Source: Carallia brachiata
Taxonomy: Eukaryota; Streptophyta; Magnoliopsida; Malpighiales; Rhizophoraceae
Direction of reading: 5' to 3'
NCBI GenBank assembly: GCA_021464245.1
Contig: JADCRB010000013.1
Coordinates: 11,149,350-11,213,349 of the forward strand
DNA length: 64,000 nucleotides
This document shows, in pieces, positions 1 to 11,736 of the stretch. Position numbers and translations under genes: made by a program. The stretch's first letter is position 1, and each line of letters begins with the position of its first letter. The notes below the pieces were generated by a model. It was not told the DNA's origin, did not search any database, and saw only the letters and a list, made by a program, of their open reading frames with translations.

Positions 1-1884
1 AACTGGAAATGACCTGCTAAGAATGTAAAACTCAATGCTCTTCAAAAACAACTCTACGGCTAAGTAAAAGCCCATATCAGTGGTTGGAAAAGCCCATTAA
101 GAGAACTAGGGTGTTCGGCCCTCTTTGCATTGCCCTTTCGGCTCATCGCCGGTGCCTTAATCCGGCTATAACTTATAGTTCCAAAGGCAAAAGAAGCGTT
201 GTCGCTATGGTAATTATTCAATGGACTAGCTTCTTTCACCCATTTCTTTGCTTTTTTTTTTTTTATATATATGTCAGTTTAGATTATTTGAAGCTATTTC
301 TAAGCCACAAAAGTAAATTTTATTGCTTTCATAGTTCTTAATTATTAAAGATTACATCTTTTGGTTATAAACGCCACTGGAATAACAAAGGTCAATTATT
401 TATCACTTTTTTCTCTGATTTTTTTTTTTTTTGAGCAATATGATATAGTCTGGTCGACATCTGTCTAGCTCTCATTCACTCATGTGCACCGGTGCATTTT
501 ATCTGAATTTAACATGCTGGTTATGCATGGTTGCAATCTACTTTACAAATTCCAAAAAGATAATGTTTGCCGGACCAAAAGCCATGGTGGTGACTAGGAG
601 TTGCATTCTTTCTTTGGACTCCAGATCAACACTTAGACACCCTGGAAGTAATAGCATTACAATTTTTTGTTTTTGTGTTATGGACTACCTAAATTACCCT
701 TTTCATGGAATTCCTTGCCAGGTCATATACAATGAAAGGAGCAGGGAAGACTCTGGAGTTGTTTCAGACCTTAAAAAGCGCAACTTATATGATTGTAGGA
801 GAGAAATGTAAGCAAATTGCACACCATTGTCAGATAAAGGATATTTGATGATAAAAAAGCTTTTTTGGAGGGTCTGTGATGATTAAAATGCTTTTTTACC
901 GAACACATTTGTTGTTACATTATAGTTGGCGGGTGACAAGTTTTCCCTTTCCACCAACTACGTAGATATAAAAGGCGTTTCTTTTTCATAGAGTCCTTTA
1001 CATGCGCGTACGTTTGATTTCATCTGTAATTGCGACAGTTTAAACAGCACTGTCAGGCTTGACGCTAAAGCCGTTTGTCCATCTCCTGAAGATTAAAGAA
1101 TCACGTTGATTTCCTTGTATCAAGCACATTTTGTCCTAAGCATGTCTTGGTACCCATGAGGTCGAGGCCTGGTTGTTCACTCTAATCCAAGAAACCTGTA
1201 GGCATTCAGCAAGTCGACTGTAATAGTCCTGTATAGTATTAAATGGTTAATGTGATTCCTTGTGCCTTGCTGCAAAAAAGACCGCCACTCTTAAATCAAT
1301 TGAACAATATAGGCTTGCCTATGACCCCCTGGAGGAAGCTAGAAAAGATGAAAAAACTGATGTGAACTCTGTAGGACATGTTCTTTCAATCACCGTTATA
1401 TGCACTTCTGTGCACGTCATTGTGCACCTGTGAGCCTTTGCTGGTTTAACCACTCCAAGGCTAAAGCAAGCAACGGTGTTGGTTATGTTCTGGAGTAATG
1501 ATTTGGTTGCTTGTTCTTTTCATGGTGACGCCGCCTTCCTTTTATGGCACCATCTGTCTTCCTAAAACCTGCATCAGAGAGACACCTGGAAAGTTGTTGG
1601 CTAAATTGCTGGTTTGACTATATGGTTGATGGGCACAAACTGCACTTGCTTTTCGCGTATTCTGTTAAGATTGTTGAATTTGATGCTGAGAGTGACTAAA
1701 TAGGCAATGTTGATTGGTGGTCTGCTTGATTGCCTGGGTACAATTATGACCAATCCACCCCATTATCCGACACCTTTCCCTGTTCCTCATCCCAAAATCC
1801 CCCAAATGTAAGAATGGGATGCTAGTGTATATCAGTTTTGCAGATATTAGCCATGCTCATACTTTGGTCCCAGCTATCCAAAGT
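1..1884. other. Unassigned AT-rich stretch with two exon-like islands
   Basis: No gene is recognised here. Two short open islands stand out. One is at about 721-810, where an in-frame run ends in NLYDCRREM and a stop, preceded by a CCAG that resembles a splice acceptor. The other is at about 1272-1430 and contains EQYRLAYDPLEEARKDEK. In unit B the first island is kept (about 33009-33098), but the second has lost one base in its A-run and shifts frame. They could be remnants of a host gene or chance open frames; I do not recognise either family. Confidence 0.35.
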
Positions 1885-1889
1885 ACACA

Positions 1890-2451
1890 TGTTGGAATGT
1901 GGTTGTCGCAGGGAAAAATAGGAAAAGAAAGGTTTAAAAGTTTGGGGTAAATTGATTTACGTAATTTTAATTATTCTAATAACACAACGAATTCATTTGA
2001 TAAAATTAAAAGAAATTTAAAAGAAATTTAGTCCAACACTTACTTACTTATAATGGCTTACGTTGCAAAAAATACAATATGATATCAGAGCTCGAGCACG
2101 TTTAGATGGGTTTAACGACTTTTGAAAAGATCTTGGGTGGGTATTTGAAACGGTATCTTGGAATGAAAACTGTATTTAAGATGGTAACTTTAAGTAAATG
2201 CCCGTATTGGTTGAGTAAGTGATAACTGGTTGCCAAAAATCTCAATTGTACTTGAAAGAGAGTGTTATAATATGTTCTACATCAGTGGGAAAAATAGAAA
2301 AAGAAAGGTTTAGAAGTTTGAGGTAAGTTGGTTAAGGTAATTTAAATCATTTTAACAATATAACGAATTCATTTAGTAAATTAAAATAAATTTAAGATAA
2401 ATTTAGTTCAATAGTTATCTAACTGTAATAGCTCACACGGCAAAATACAAA
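1890..2451 (+). mobile_element. TRIM (miniature LTR retrotransposon), copy in unit A
   Basis: Two direct repeats of about 190 bp (1890-2079 and 2263-2451) both begin TGTT and contain the run GTGGGAAAAATAG (first copy slightly damaged). They enclose only about 183 bp. The internal part starts at 2080 with TGATATCAGAGC, one mismatch from the usual initiator-Met tRNA primer site, and ends in a purine run GAAAGAGAG before the right repeat. The flanks carry ACACA on both sides (1885-1889 and 2452-2456). There is no coding capacity, as expected for a terminal-repeat retrotransposon in miniature. Unit C shows the empty site near 43370. Confidence 0.88.
2080..2091 (+). other. Primer binding site of the TRIM
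   Basis: TGATATCAGAGC lies directly after the left repeat. It matches the plant initiator-methionine tRNA 3' end except for one base. This identifies the small element as a retrotransposon derivative and sets its orientation as plus. Confidence 0.8.
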
Positions 2452-2456
2452 ACACA

Positions 2457-5377
2457 TTACACCATTATTTCGAGTGGTCAGGGTCCCATGTTGAAAGTGG
2501 CACCATAAATCATACAAGCACATTAGAGGAATAATACAGTGGTGGTCACTGTCCCGGAACTCTCTCTCTCTTGCTCGTTTTTCTCTGTTGATTCTTCTTC
2601 GTAAGAGTGCCATAAGAATGACTTCTCTTGCTTTTCTGTAAGAGTTTGTAATTCTTAGTATGCCTTAAAATATTGTTTATCATGGTTTTAGGGAACATCA
2701 TTTGATGTTGGCTGGAGCAAGTGAGCAATGTGGACATTGAGCTGATAGTGACTTAAGCGACCGAGAACAGATGGCGGTTTGCAGGGGGGAAAAAAAGCGC
2801 AGTCCCCCACCAATCATCTGATGTAGGACGTGCCCCAACGGTTATTAAACATGTAGCAAGCATGATTCTGGCATTATGCACTGCTTATTACACCTTCATT
2901 TCCTCTTCCATCGATATTTGGATGCAGTTTTTAGGTCGATATGTACTGAGATGCCCCTGAATTTTAGAGCATCTTCCAAGTCTTCTGCTACTCAGCTAAC
3001 TCATGCTTGGCTGTAGCAAAGTTCCATCATACGTTAAGGACATGCAACATTATGTGTTCAAATAAAGAACATAAAACATTATCCCTTCCCGATGGAAAAA
3101 GAAAAAGACCAATATCTTTGACGAACAATTGGAGTTTTTTGTTTATGCATTAGTGAAGTATCAGCTAAGAATGTTCGTAAATGATATACATGACATTATA
3201 TGAGAAGAGTAATGAAATTTTTTCCGACTTGGTTGACCAGCCAAATTGTCTTCAAAATATACTAAAAATGTTAACGTGGATTAACCTGCCTAGCAGAATT
3301 TAAAAAGAAAAAAAAATTCAAAGAACAAGATTTCTGTGGAAGATGGTATTAGTGACTGTAGTTGGCTTCCTCTCTCTCACAGACACTTGTGAGTTGTGTG
3401 CTAAAATTGCCAAGTGGACGACTAGAATACGGAGTCACCTACACCAATTTCTCCTCATGATTTTTGTGAACTGCCTGAAAATTATACTTGGTATCTTGTT
3501 TTGAGCCTAAGCCCACCTTTTCTTTTTTAGTTAATTGATTTTGATTGAGACACAAATTCAAGACTTTTAATTTTAGATATGACTCCAAGTAATTGAATTA
3601 TAGCTCAGATTGAGTTTATGCATGTTTTTTTATCCTAAAGAGTTCGAAATGAATTTCTTGAAGGAAAACACATTTTGGCTTCACAAGGGTGGCTCTAAAG
3701 TAAGAAGAAAATAATATAGACTGTTAAAAGTTGAATTCATGAAAAAAACAAAAAAAATAGATTAACGGCTAGAAACTATTAAACAAAATTGAGTTACTAT
3801 TTAAGTGTAGTCATAGGAAGCAAGAACAATATACTTGGTACCAATTTCTTGGTCTTGCCGCTAATTATTGAGTCTTCATCCAAATACTGGCACCGTGAAG
3901 AATCTCCATGGTTATCTATTTTGACGTGCGTGCCTCTATTCGTGCCTTGCAACCAAACAATTGATGGTTTAGTGGCCTGGTACACATGTTCTTGGCTCAT
4001 AGTTTTCATTTAAATCCGTAGGAAACATTTGAAGATGCACCCCGACTTTGACTCAAAAAAAAAAAAAAACCAAAAAAAGAGAGAAGAAGAAGAAGAAGAA
4101 GAAGAAGATGCACCCCGAATTCTAAGCCGCCTTGCAAGTTGCAAATATAAATTATCACTCCGTTAGCTAAATGCGAAAGACTAAGGAGGGCTTTGTTTTA
4201 TTTGTTTAACAAACCCAAAATGTTTCTTAAATGTTTTTTGTTGTTTTTCACAGAAACAATTAATTTTATCAGTTACCAAAACTATAGATATATGGTATAT
4301 ACTTTGGAAGAATTAAATTTGAGATTTAATCTCAAATTAATCTCAAGTTCTTAGTGTTTAGACTGACCATGAGTAATTACTAATTGTTAGTTGTTATGTC
4401 AAACATGCTTTTTTTTTCAATAAAAAAAAATGTATTATCGGTATATAAATCATCGCACTTTTAAACTGATTTGAACTCGGAGGTGAATAGGCCTCTTAAG
4501 TCATCTAAAGCTACGTGATATGCCCGAAATTACTTGGAACTTATAGTTCCAAAATAAACACTAGCCAATAAATTAAGGGTACTCACTTAGAAAAACAGGT
4601 CCAAGCTCAAATGTATTCTAAAATTAACCTCGTTACTCAAGTAACATATTAATGTCTTGATCACATCCCTCGAGTAACATATTAACTCAGTGTAGTATAA
4701 ATAGCCTAACAAATCTCGCGTAAAGATTTAGCACAATCTTCTCTAAAGAATCTGTAAAATACCACTCGTAATTACTTTTCTTTTTTAGCCCCCCCTCAAA
4801 AAAAAAAAAATGATGCACTGAACCCTCATGAAAAGACACGCATATTAGTCAATTCACAAAATGTCTTTGTAAGTGGTGAGACTTATAATAGAGATTCGGA
4901 ATCACTTTTTAAAAGGTTGGATTCCAATTGTCCTTGTAAACGGAGAACTGATACAATTTAGTTGCAAAAAGCACATTATACATGCTGAGAAATTGCTCAT
5001 CTTAAATGCATTTATTAAAGATCTTAAGCAATTTAAACACAAGATGGCCAAAAAATGAATCTGAGTGAGAAAAGTTAGGCAGAGTTTGCTGATGCACTCT
5101 ATCAAAATCCTGGCAGTTTTTACCCCTTGGAAATGTGTCGGTCAACAAAAAGAGCCGAGTCCCTCCATGTGGAGGAAAAAAAAAAAGTAAACGGAAAAAA
5201 AAAACGAAGGGGCCATAGGCCCCATAGTTTGAAAGAAAAATGGGGAGGGGAGGGGGCGACTCCCATCAAAACAATGGGGCCTGTCTCCCTCTGACTACCG
5301 GACTCTGTCCCGATATTCGGATGCGCAAGTGAATATCAGTTTAGCACAATAAAGGAATAAATGCTCCAAGTCTCGCC
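2457..5377. other. Spacer upstream of EXLB copy A
   Basis: No gene is seen. The stretch is conserved with units B and C. It holds simple sequence such as an (AAG)n run at about 4081-4108 and several A-runs. The last 350 bases (from about 4990) form the block that is also reused, in pieces, in front of the partial EXLB copies at 9.6, 10.2 and 11.7 kb, so it probably contains the promoter. Confidence 0.6.
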
Positions 5378-5385
5378 TATAAATA
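5378..5385 (+). promoter_or_regulatory. TATA box of EXLB copy A
   Basis: TATAAATA lies 107 bases upstream of the ATG at 5485. The same box at the same distance precedes the other EXLB copies (39046 in B, 46786 in C, 9886 and 11771 in the partial copies), within a conserved context AAGTCTC(N)CTATAAATA. Confidence 0.7.
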
Positions 5386-5484
5386 TAAGGAAGGTTTCTT
5401 TTGCTTCCCATCTCACTCAAAGAATCCTTCTTTCCACTTACATCCTCCTTTCATTTTGATAACGCTTTAATTTATTACAAAGCT

Positions 5485-7130
5485 ATGGGATTTCCACTTG
5501 GATATACTTACGGCCTTCTTTGTGCCTTGTTGCTAATGCCTGCTATAAGTTACTCCCAAGGTTTCGCAAGGTCAAGGGCAACTTTCTATCGTACCGCTGA
5601 TGGCTTAGGGACACCAAGTATGTACATGTATCTCGGCTCTCCATATTGAATTTCTGTGTTCAAGAATTGAGAATTTTATTCAAATGTACTTGTAAACATA
5701 ACATGTTTTACGTAAAATGGTGTGTGTAAATGTAGCTGGAGCTTGTGGGTATCAAGACTATGGAAGAACCGTTAATGATGTATGTGACTGGTGTCTCAAA
5801 GCTTTACAGGAACGGCACCGGCTGTGGTGCATGCTATCAGGTAAAAATTCAAGCCACTTAGCTGGATAGGTATTGATTATTGATCACGTATTATTAGTTT
5901 CATACCAACAATTAATCCGGAAAATAAGCCTTTGTTAAAAAAATTTGACCCTGTTGAAAACCTTAAAATTATTTAAAAGAGGGACATTCTCAATATACTA
6001 AAATCTTATATTTGAAAAAAGAGCCACATATCCGTAATTTTGAAATCATAAATTATTAAATAAAAAAACATGCTTAATGCACAAGATTTTATACTTGGAA
6101 AAAAATATTAGATGCACGCTAAATTTCATGAAAATAAATTATAAAGTACTTCACACAATTAATGCACAAAAATATCTTCCTGAGAACAAAAATTGGTGAC
6201 ATCTGGATCCCTTCTGCACTTGATGGGCCAAATGCGCCAACTTGCTGGACTGCCTACTTTTGCACATACTAACCAAATGATTTGATAATCTCTAGACCGT
6301 TATTGAAATTAGCACTATAATTAAATTAAACTAAGTACTTCTAGCTTCTAGCTCTAGAAGTGATGAACGATGAAGGTAATGACGGGCTTATCAATTTTTT
6401 TGTTACAATAATCCAGGTTAGGTGCAAGGCCCCAAAGCTCTGCACTGATAAAGGGGTGAACGTGGTGACGGACTATGGTGAAGGAGACAGAACTGACTTC
6501 ATCCTGAGCTCCAGGGCCTATGCAAGAATGGCGCGTCCAAACACGGCCGCCAACCTGTTTGCCTACGGCGTCGTTGACATCGAGTACCGGAGGATCCCTT
6601 GCCGATACCCTGGTCACAACCTCATGTTCAAGGTCCATGAGAACAGCAGGTTCCCTGAGTACCTAGCCATTGTTATTTTGTACCAAGGTGGTGTTAATGA
6701 TGTCTTGGCCGTTGAAATTTGGCAGGTAAGCCCCAAGTCTACAACTCCAACCTTGCTAGACAAGCAATTAGAGTTTAACCATGGAGATGGGTCAATTTGA
6801 CGCGTTGCAAACGCAAGCCCATCTTGCGTTATCATAATTGTTAAAAACACTCTTTTTACTGCTTATTATTAATCGTGATTAAAAGGCTAAAAACGTACAA
6901 TCACAGTTTTTTTTTTATGTTTTTGGGTACAGGATGATTACAAGCAATGGAAAGGCATGAGAAAGGCCTATGGGGCAGTTTGGGACATGCCTAATCCACC
7001 AACGGGTGCCCTTACAGTGAGGCTTCGAGTAAGTGGCAGCGCAGGGTCAAATTGGCTTCAGGCAAATGATGTTATCCCAGGTGATTGGGAAGCTGGGGAA
7101 GCTTACGACTCAGATTTTCAGCTTTACTAG
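5485..7130 (+). pseudogene. EXLB (expansin-like B family): Expansin-like B gene, copy A, frameshifted in exon 2
   Basis: Four exons are seen: 5485-5617, 5736-5840, 6417-6725 and 6933-7130, all with GT-AG borders. The product would be a secreted wall protein with a signal peptide (MGFPLGYTYGLLCALLLMPA), a double-psi beta-barrel domain (GACGYQDYGRT, CGACYQ, VTDYGEGDRTDFILS) and a C-terminal grass-pollen-allergen-like domain (QWKGMRKAYGAVWDMPNPP, ending SDFQLY). Compared with copy C, exon 2 lacks two bases inside GATG(CT)TATGTGAC near 5781, so the frame shifts and ends at a stop after exon 2. Exon 3 lacks one whole codon, in frame. If the 2-bp deletion is an assembly error the gene would be intact; otherwise it cannot make full-length protein. 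The polyadenylation-type AATAAA is near 7266. Confidence 0.88.
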
Positions 7131-8574
7131 CTATTATATTGGAGTACCTGCTGTGGGAATTTACCTCTACTTTGTTGCTTATATTTAAGTGTGAATAAGC
7201 CAGCAAGTATTCTTTGCTGTGCCCAATCAAAGTATATGTACTTTTTACTGGAAATGATTTGAAATAATAAATCAAGTTACTTTATATTTCTTTATCTTGC
7301 AAACGCTTGTCAATGACCATCAAATCAAGTTGATTAAACTCCTGTTTGTCGAGAACGAGAAAACTAAATGTTGTTTGGCCTGCATCACACAACATTAAGC
7401 CGTACATAAATCTCACCAAATCACTTGGTATGACTCAAGTGTGAATCATATACTAAATTGTCGCTGCTAGTAATTACACTTCTCCTATAATAAACGCAGT
7501 TCAATTAACTAATATTAAAATTTCAATTAGTGCACAACATTTAGATTAATATTTAATTATACACACAATTTTTTTTTTTGTAAATCTGTTCCTTATATTT
7601 TTGTTGTACAATAATTTAGTACATTTCTATTATTTGACTATTAAATTTATTGAGGTATATATTATTTACTTGTCACATGATGAGACCACTTTTAATTAAA
7701 TGTCATAAAGAAAAATGATAAAAAGAAAAAATGTGACACTATTGTTTTCAATGATTACATCCTATTAACAGGTGGCCTTTAGAATTGTTGGATTTGCTTT
7801 GGTGAGATAAGATCGGTGTTGCGATGCCAAGAGGTAGCCAGCCGAGGCTCCAGGCTCATGGGGCTACACTAGCTCTGTTATCATTCTTTTACTCTTTTGA
7901 TCAAAAAAAAAAAGAAAAAAGGTAGCCTAACGACGTGACGACTACATGGTATAGACGTCAGATAACATAAACTTACTAAATTATTCTACAACACAAATTT
8001 GTAGAACCAATTTTACAAAAAAAAAAAAAAACATATTTATAAATAAACATAAATTCAAATATTAGACATTAATTTAACGTGACTACTGGACTAAGTGCTT
8101 GTTTGTTTTATGAGCATGTTGTAGGAAAAAAAATGTGATAGAAAATTCGTTAGAAATACAATTTTCCTTTGTTTGGAGATCACATTTTGAAAGGAATTTT
8201 GTTGGTAAAAGTACAGAATTTTCTTAGCAAAGACACTGTTCATGATCTACCAATTCCATGAGAGAAAAAAAAAAAAAAACAAAAGTTGTACTTTTTTTGT
8301 TGTTTGCCCTGTTAAAGTATTCAACCTCCCCTATTTCCCCCCAAAAAAAAAAAAAAACAAATGACTCTGTTCTCGTAAGCAGGCATTATGGGTGAAAAAG
8401 TAATTTCATAATCTTAGTTTCCTTTCTTTCTGTTCTTTTATCGCATCCAAACAAAAATTTACACTTTCTTTACATTTTTTTTCCTGTCAATTTCTAACTT
8501 ATCCACGCAACTAATTAGAAAAAACTTTCATTCCTAATGCAGGACGAAATATTGATAAACGCCACATGATAACA
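7131..8574. other. Downstream spacer of EXLB copy A
   Basis: AT-rich with long A-runs, shared with units B and C. I see no coding sequence. In unit C the 765-bp CCGGTT element sits at the position corresponding to about 8315 here. Confidence 0.6.
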
Positions 8575-9476
8575 AGCAAGGCGAATCTAAGCTATGACAC
8601 CAAATGGTGTGAGATAAGATCACGAAAACTAAGATAACTAAAAGCCAATATTAAACTATAAAAAGAAATGTCTTTGATAATTTATCAAAATTGGTAAATT
8701 GATTACAAACGAAACTAGAGCGCTATTTATAACAATTGTCAGATATTATGACTAAGAAAACTTAATTACCGAGTAAAAACTAAAAAAAAATTTATAAATT
8801 CCTAATCTTAAGCCTAATATCTTAAAATCTCCTAAATAGTTTAAATTACTTTAAATAAGCTATAAATTGTAATGATAAAAATAACAACATTATTTGTAAA
8901 ATAACATACACTATCTTATAAGATGTGTCTTACATCTAATCCCTCCACTTGAAAGAAGAAACTTGCTCCCAAATTGACAATGAAATACTGATCCCTTCCA
9001 TTACGCAGAAATAAATATTTGGAATAAATTTGTGGAAAATCTTGTTATCAGTGGTGGCAGCCAACAAAAAGGTCTAATGCAAATTCTGCTCCGCTCGATT
9101 ATCAACACCAAGAAAATCATCCACTCTAAGAAAATGAACAAATACTGTATTTTGGAAATTAACAGGATCCTGAAACTTATGGGTTAACGGATCACCTTCT
9201 GACTTGATACAGTCTACGGATGATACTATAGTTATTTTGTCCTTTCTAAAATCTTCGCTAACATATAAGGAATCAACTAACTCAATAATAAAGTGATAAG
9301 TCAATGTTTGCTCTCCTTTGTAATCCATTTCCTCTTGATTAACGACTTGTGCCTCTTTAATGAATAATGATTTTAGTGTGGGGACGAGATAACACATCCT
9401 TGAGTTTGAAGCCTGTATTAATAGGAGGAAGATATGAATTGAGTTGTTTTTCAACTTTTTCTAGAATTTCGTCAAA
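8575..9476 (-). mobile_element. LTR-retroelement relic (minus strand): ORF fragment, polypurine run, LTR-like block
   Basis: Reading the minus strand, an open frame at 9454-9074 (126 codons, containing KDKITIVSSVDCIKSEGDPL and HFLRVDDFLGVDN) is followed near 8950 by a purine run AAGTGGAGGGAT and then TGTAAGAC. This starts an AT-rich LTR-like block that ends about 8610 in CTCACA. Just beyond is TTGGTGTCATAGC, similar to a Met-tRNA primer site. The same series is in unit C (about 50755-51561), so it predates the duplications. I do not recognise the protein; a gag-like or other element ORF is possible. Confidence 0.45.
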
Positions 9477-9616
9477 TATATATTATTGCCATAAAATTCA
9501 AGTACGAAAAAATTTCTCATCTTTATACATAAATGAATTTTAGGCTTATTGTAACTCAGTTTATAATATTGAGTATCTTTCCACCAATCAACTGCACCAC
9601 ATTGAAGTTATGTGGA

Positions 9617-10194
9617 TTAGCTCATCTTAAAGATCTTATTCAATTTAAACACAAGGTGGCCAAAAAGTGAATGTGAGTAAGAAAAGATAGGCAGATTTTG
9701 CTAATGCACTCTATCAAAATCCTGGTAGCGTATACCCTGCAAATGGGTCATTAGTGGTCAACAAAAAAGGGCCGTCCGCGTTGACTACTAACCTTAATCC
9801 TGTGCCAACTACCTCTTCATGTTAAGGAAAAAGTGAATTTCAATTTAGCTCAACAAAGGAAGGAATACATGCTCCAAGTCTCATCTATAAATAGAAGAAA
9901 AGGTTTCTCTGGCTTCTCATCTCACTCAAAGCGTCTTTCTTTCAACTCAACATCCTCGCATAGATATTGTGATAACACTTCCATTTATCAAAAAGCTATG
10001 GGATATTCTCTTAGATATACTTATGGCCTTCTTTGTGCCTTGGTGTTAATGCCTACTATAAGTTACTCCCAATTGCAAGATTTCACAAGCTCAAGGGCAA
10101 CTTTCTATGTTAGCCCTGACATCTTAGGGACACCAAGTATGTAGATACATGTCTCGGCTCTCCATAATTAATTTCTATGCACAAGAATTTTTAT
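9617..10194 (+). pseudogene. Partial expansin-like B copy D (promoter plus exon 1)
   Basis: Homology to the EXLB upstream block begins about 9617, includes TATAAATA at 9886, and continues through ATG at 9998 to the end of exon 1 at 10136 (donor GTATGT kept). Exon 1 encodes a signal peptide and the start of the mature protein, with two extra codons (Leu-Gln) after the likely cleavage site and SPDIL where other EXLBs have SPDCL. About 60 bases into intron 1 the sequence jumps back to another copy of the upstream block. Exons 2-4 are missing, so no functional protein is possible. Confidence 0.85.
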
Positions 10195-10390
10195 AACACA
10201 AGGTAGCCAAAAAGTGAATGTGAGTGAAAAATGTTAGGGGGATTTTGCTAATGCATCCTCTCGGAATCTTTATAGAATATACCACGGAAATCAGTCTTAC
10301 GGGGTCAACGAAAAGGGCCACTACGTTGACTTGCCCCCTGTCACTTACTGGTCTTAATTCCCCCAACTCCTTCCATGCTTCGGAAGAAGT
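10195..10390 (+). repeat. Extra partial copy of the EXLB upstream block
   Basis: The block that begins ACACAAGG(T/A)(A/G)GCCAAAAAGTGAATGTGAG upstream of the EXLB copies recurs here directly after the broken intron 1 of copy D. It runs about 190 bases, through the segment about the ATCAAAATCCTGG and CGGTCAACAAAAA equivalents, and then loses homology. It has no exon after it. This looks like a broken tandem duplication or template switch. Confidence 0.65.
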
Positions 10391-11584
10391 TGTTAAAAAT
10401 AATAAAGGAAAAGCAGATTGAATATAGATAAAAATGGAAATAAATTGAATAAAAAGATATATAGAACTTGAAGCGTGTAAATATACTAATTATTAAAAAT
10501 GAATTTGTGTTTCCATAGATAAATTGTCACACTGTAGTGGATGTAACGACAACTATTCTTTAAAGATGTAACAAATCTTTCTATCAATATGTATCTCATA
10601 AGTGAGGCAATAAAAACAGTACAAACTTGTCTAATCTAGTAAATTTCAAAAAACCGGTGGTAAGAAGAAGAGAATGCAGAAAGCTATGAAATTGAAAGGA
10701 GCATAAAAAGATTTTTTTATATTGTGTATGGTTTAATGTCTTGAACAATAGGCATAAAGGCATAATTGCCGCAACAGCTAGTTTGACCACAGAAACTAGG
10801 TCTCAAAAGATTTGGGTTCAAGTTCAGCTAGCCAAGGCTATTCCACGAAGAGGAATTACCTTGGGTCTCTCATGTCAGGCCTCAATTTGGGCTACTCAAT
10901 TATGAGCGAGACTTTCCTGCTTCTCCTTCTTGTATAACTTGAGAATCTTTCTTTGCTTGTCTTTCCTATCGGTGGTCAAGGTAGCCATAGGGGAACCTGT
11001 AGCTGGATTGAATCTGAATCTTTCGATTAGCGATTTGTGTAAGTATGAAAGTTTTCTTTATGTTCATTTTAGAATAAATAACTCATTAAAATAAAATGAA
11101 ATCATTTATTTGTAAGAAATGAAGTAATTTAGTTATTTTATTCAAGTAATAAACAGTTATAAGTAACTAATAAATGCTAATCAAAATCAATTACTTATTT
11201 AATAGATTAGATTCAATTGAGCCTTCAACAATTTCGTTTTTTCATTTCAGTGTTAAACCTTCAATAGTTGTTGAAATTAAGTCCTTTTGTCAACTGAATT
11301 GGGATTATTTTTATTAGATCAATGTACAATATTAAACAGTTTGACCCAATTCTGTCAATAGAAGAATTTCATTGCACTCTTAAACTTTTAGAATTAAAAT
11401 GAAAAAATAAAAAGTTTAGAAGTCAATTGTAAAAATACATAAAAATTTAGAACTAATTTTTCCTTTATCCCTTCTTATAAACAAGATTAACAAGACTTTA
11501 ATATACAATATGAGATATTAGCCTTTTAAGATACAGTTATTATTCCAACATTAATAAAATTCAATTTGGCTCAATAGATAAATA
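10391..11584. other. Unassigned AT-rich spacer
   Basis: No gene, terminal repeat or clear internal duplication is visible. It separates partial EXLB copies D and F. Confidence 0.5.
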
Positions 11585-11730
11585 CATGTCGTCCCTCAGG
11601 GAACACCCTAGTGGTTAGAATTTAAGATCTCTATTGTAGAGGTCTTGAGTTCAAATCCTGATAAGGGAATGTGAAATTTATGGAAGGGGAGAGCTACTCC
11701 CATTATGGAGCTCACGTCCCAATGAGTTTT
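11585..11730 (+). repeat. Possible tRNA-derived SINE or tRNA-like fragment
   Basis: CCTAGTGGTTAGAATTTAAG resembles a Pol III A box, and about 35 bases on GAGTTCAAATCCTG resembles a B box (GGTTCRANYCC). The spacing fits a tRNA-type internal promoter, but no cloverleaf is obvious and I see neither a poly-A tail nor a target duplication. Confidence 0.35.
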
Positions 11731-11736
11731 CTAATG

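Larger units (their letters stand above)
1..9476 (+). repeat. Segmental duplication unit A (EXLB unit, left edge cut by window)
   Basis: Position 1 onward matches 32287 onward almost base for base, apart from small indels and the insertions listed separately. From about 1445 it also matches unit C from about 42917. The unit holds, in order, an unassigned 1.9-kb stretch, a TRIM, a 3-kb spacer, an expansin-like B gene and a minus-strand LTR-element relic. A and B share the TRIM and differ by only scattered substitutions, so their split is recent; C lacks the TRIM and is clearly more diverged. Its true left end lies outside the window. Confidence 0.9.

Noticed and set aside
482..811. 109-codon frame starting MCTGAFYLNL as a host gene
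   Set aside because: Near-identical in unit B, but that reflects recent duplication rather than selection. Composition is not protein-like except possibly the last 30 codons, so it was only noted as an exon-like island.
2071..2091. TATCAGAGC as the primer site of the nearby caulimovirid
   Set aside because: It lies 11 kb away inside paired repeats with its own target duplication, so it belongs to the TRIM. I found no clear Met-tRNA site in the caulimovirid copy.
1890..2451. TRIM of the Cassandra type (5S rRNA-bearing LTR)
   Set aside because: The repeats hold no 5S-like A box, IE or C box sequence that I can see.
4081..4108. CRISPR-like or satellite array
   Set aside because: It is an (AAG)n microsatellite; no spaced repeats exist here or elsewhere in the window.
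6354..6638. Minus-strand frame across EXLB exon 3 (also at 47753-48040)
   Set aside because: It is the antisense shadow of a conserved coding exon.
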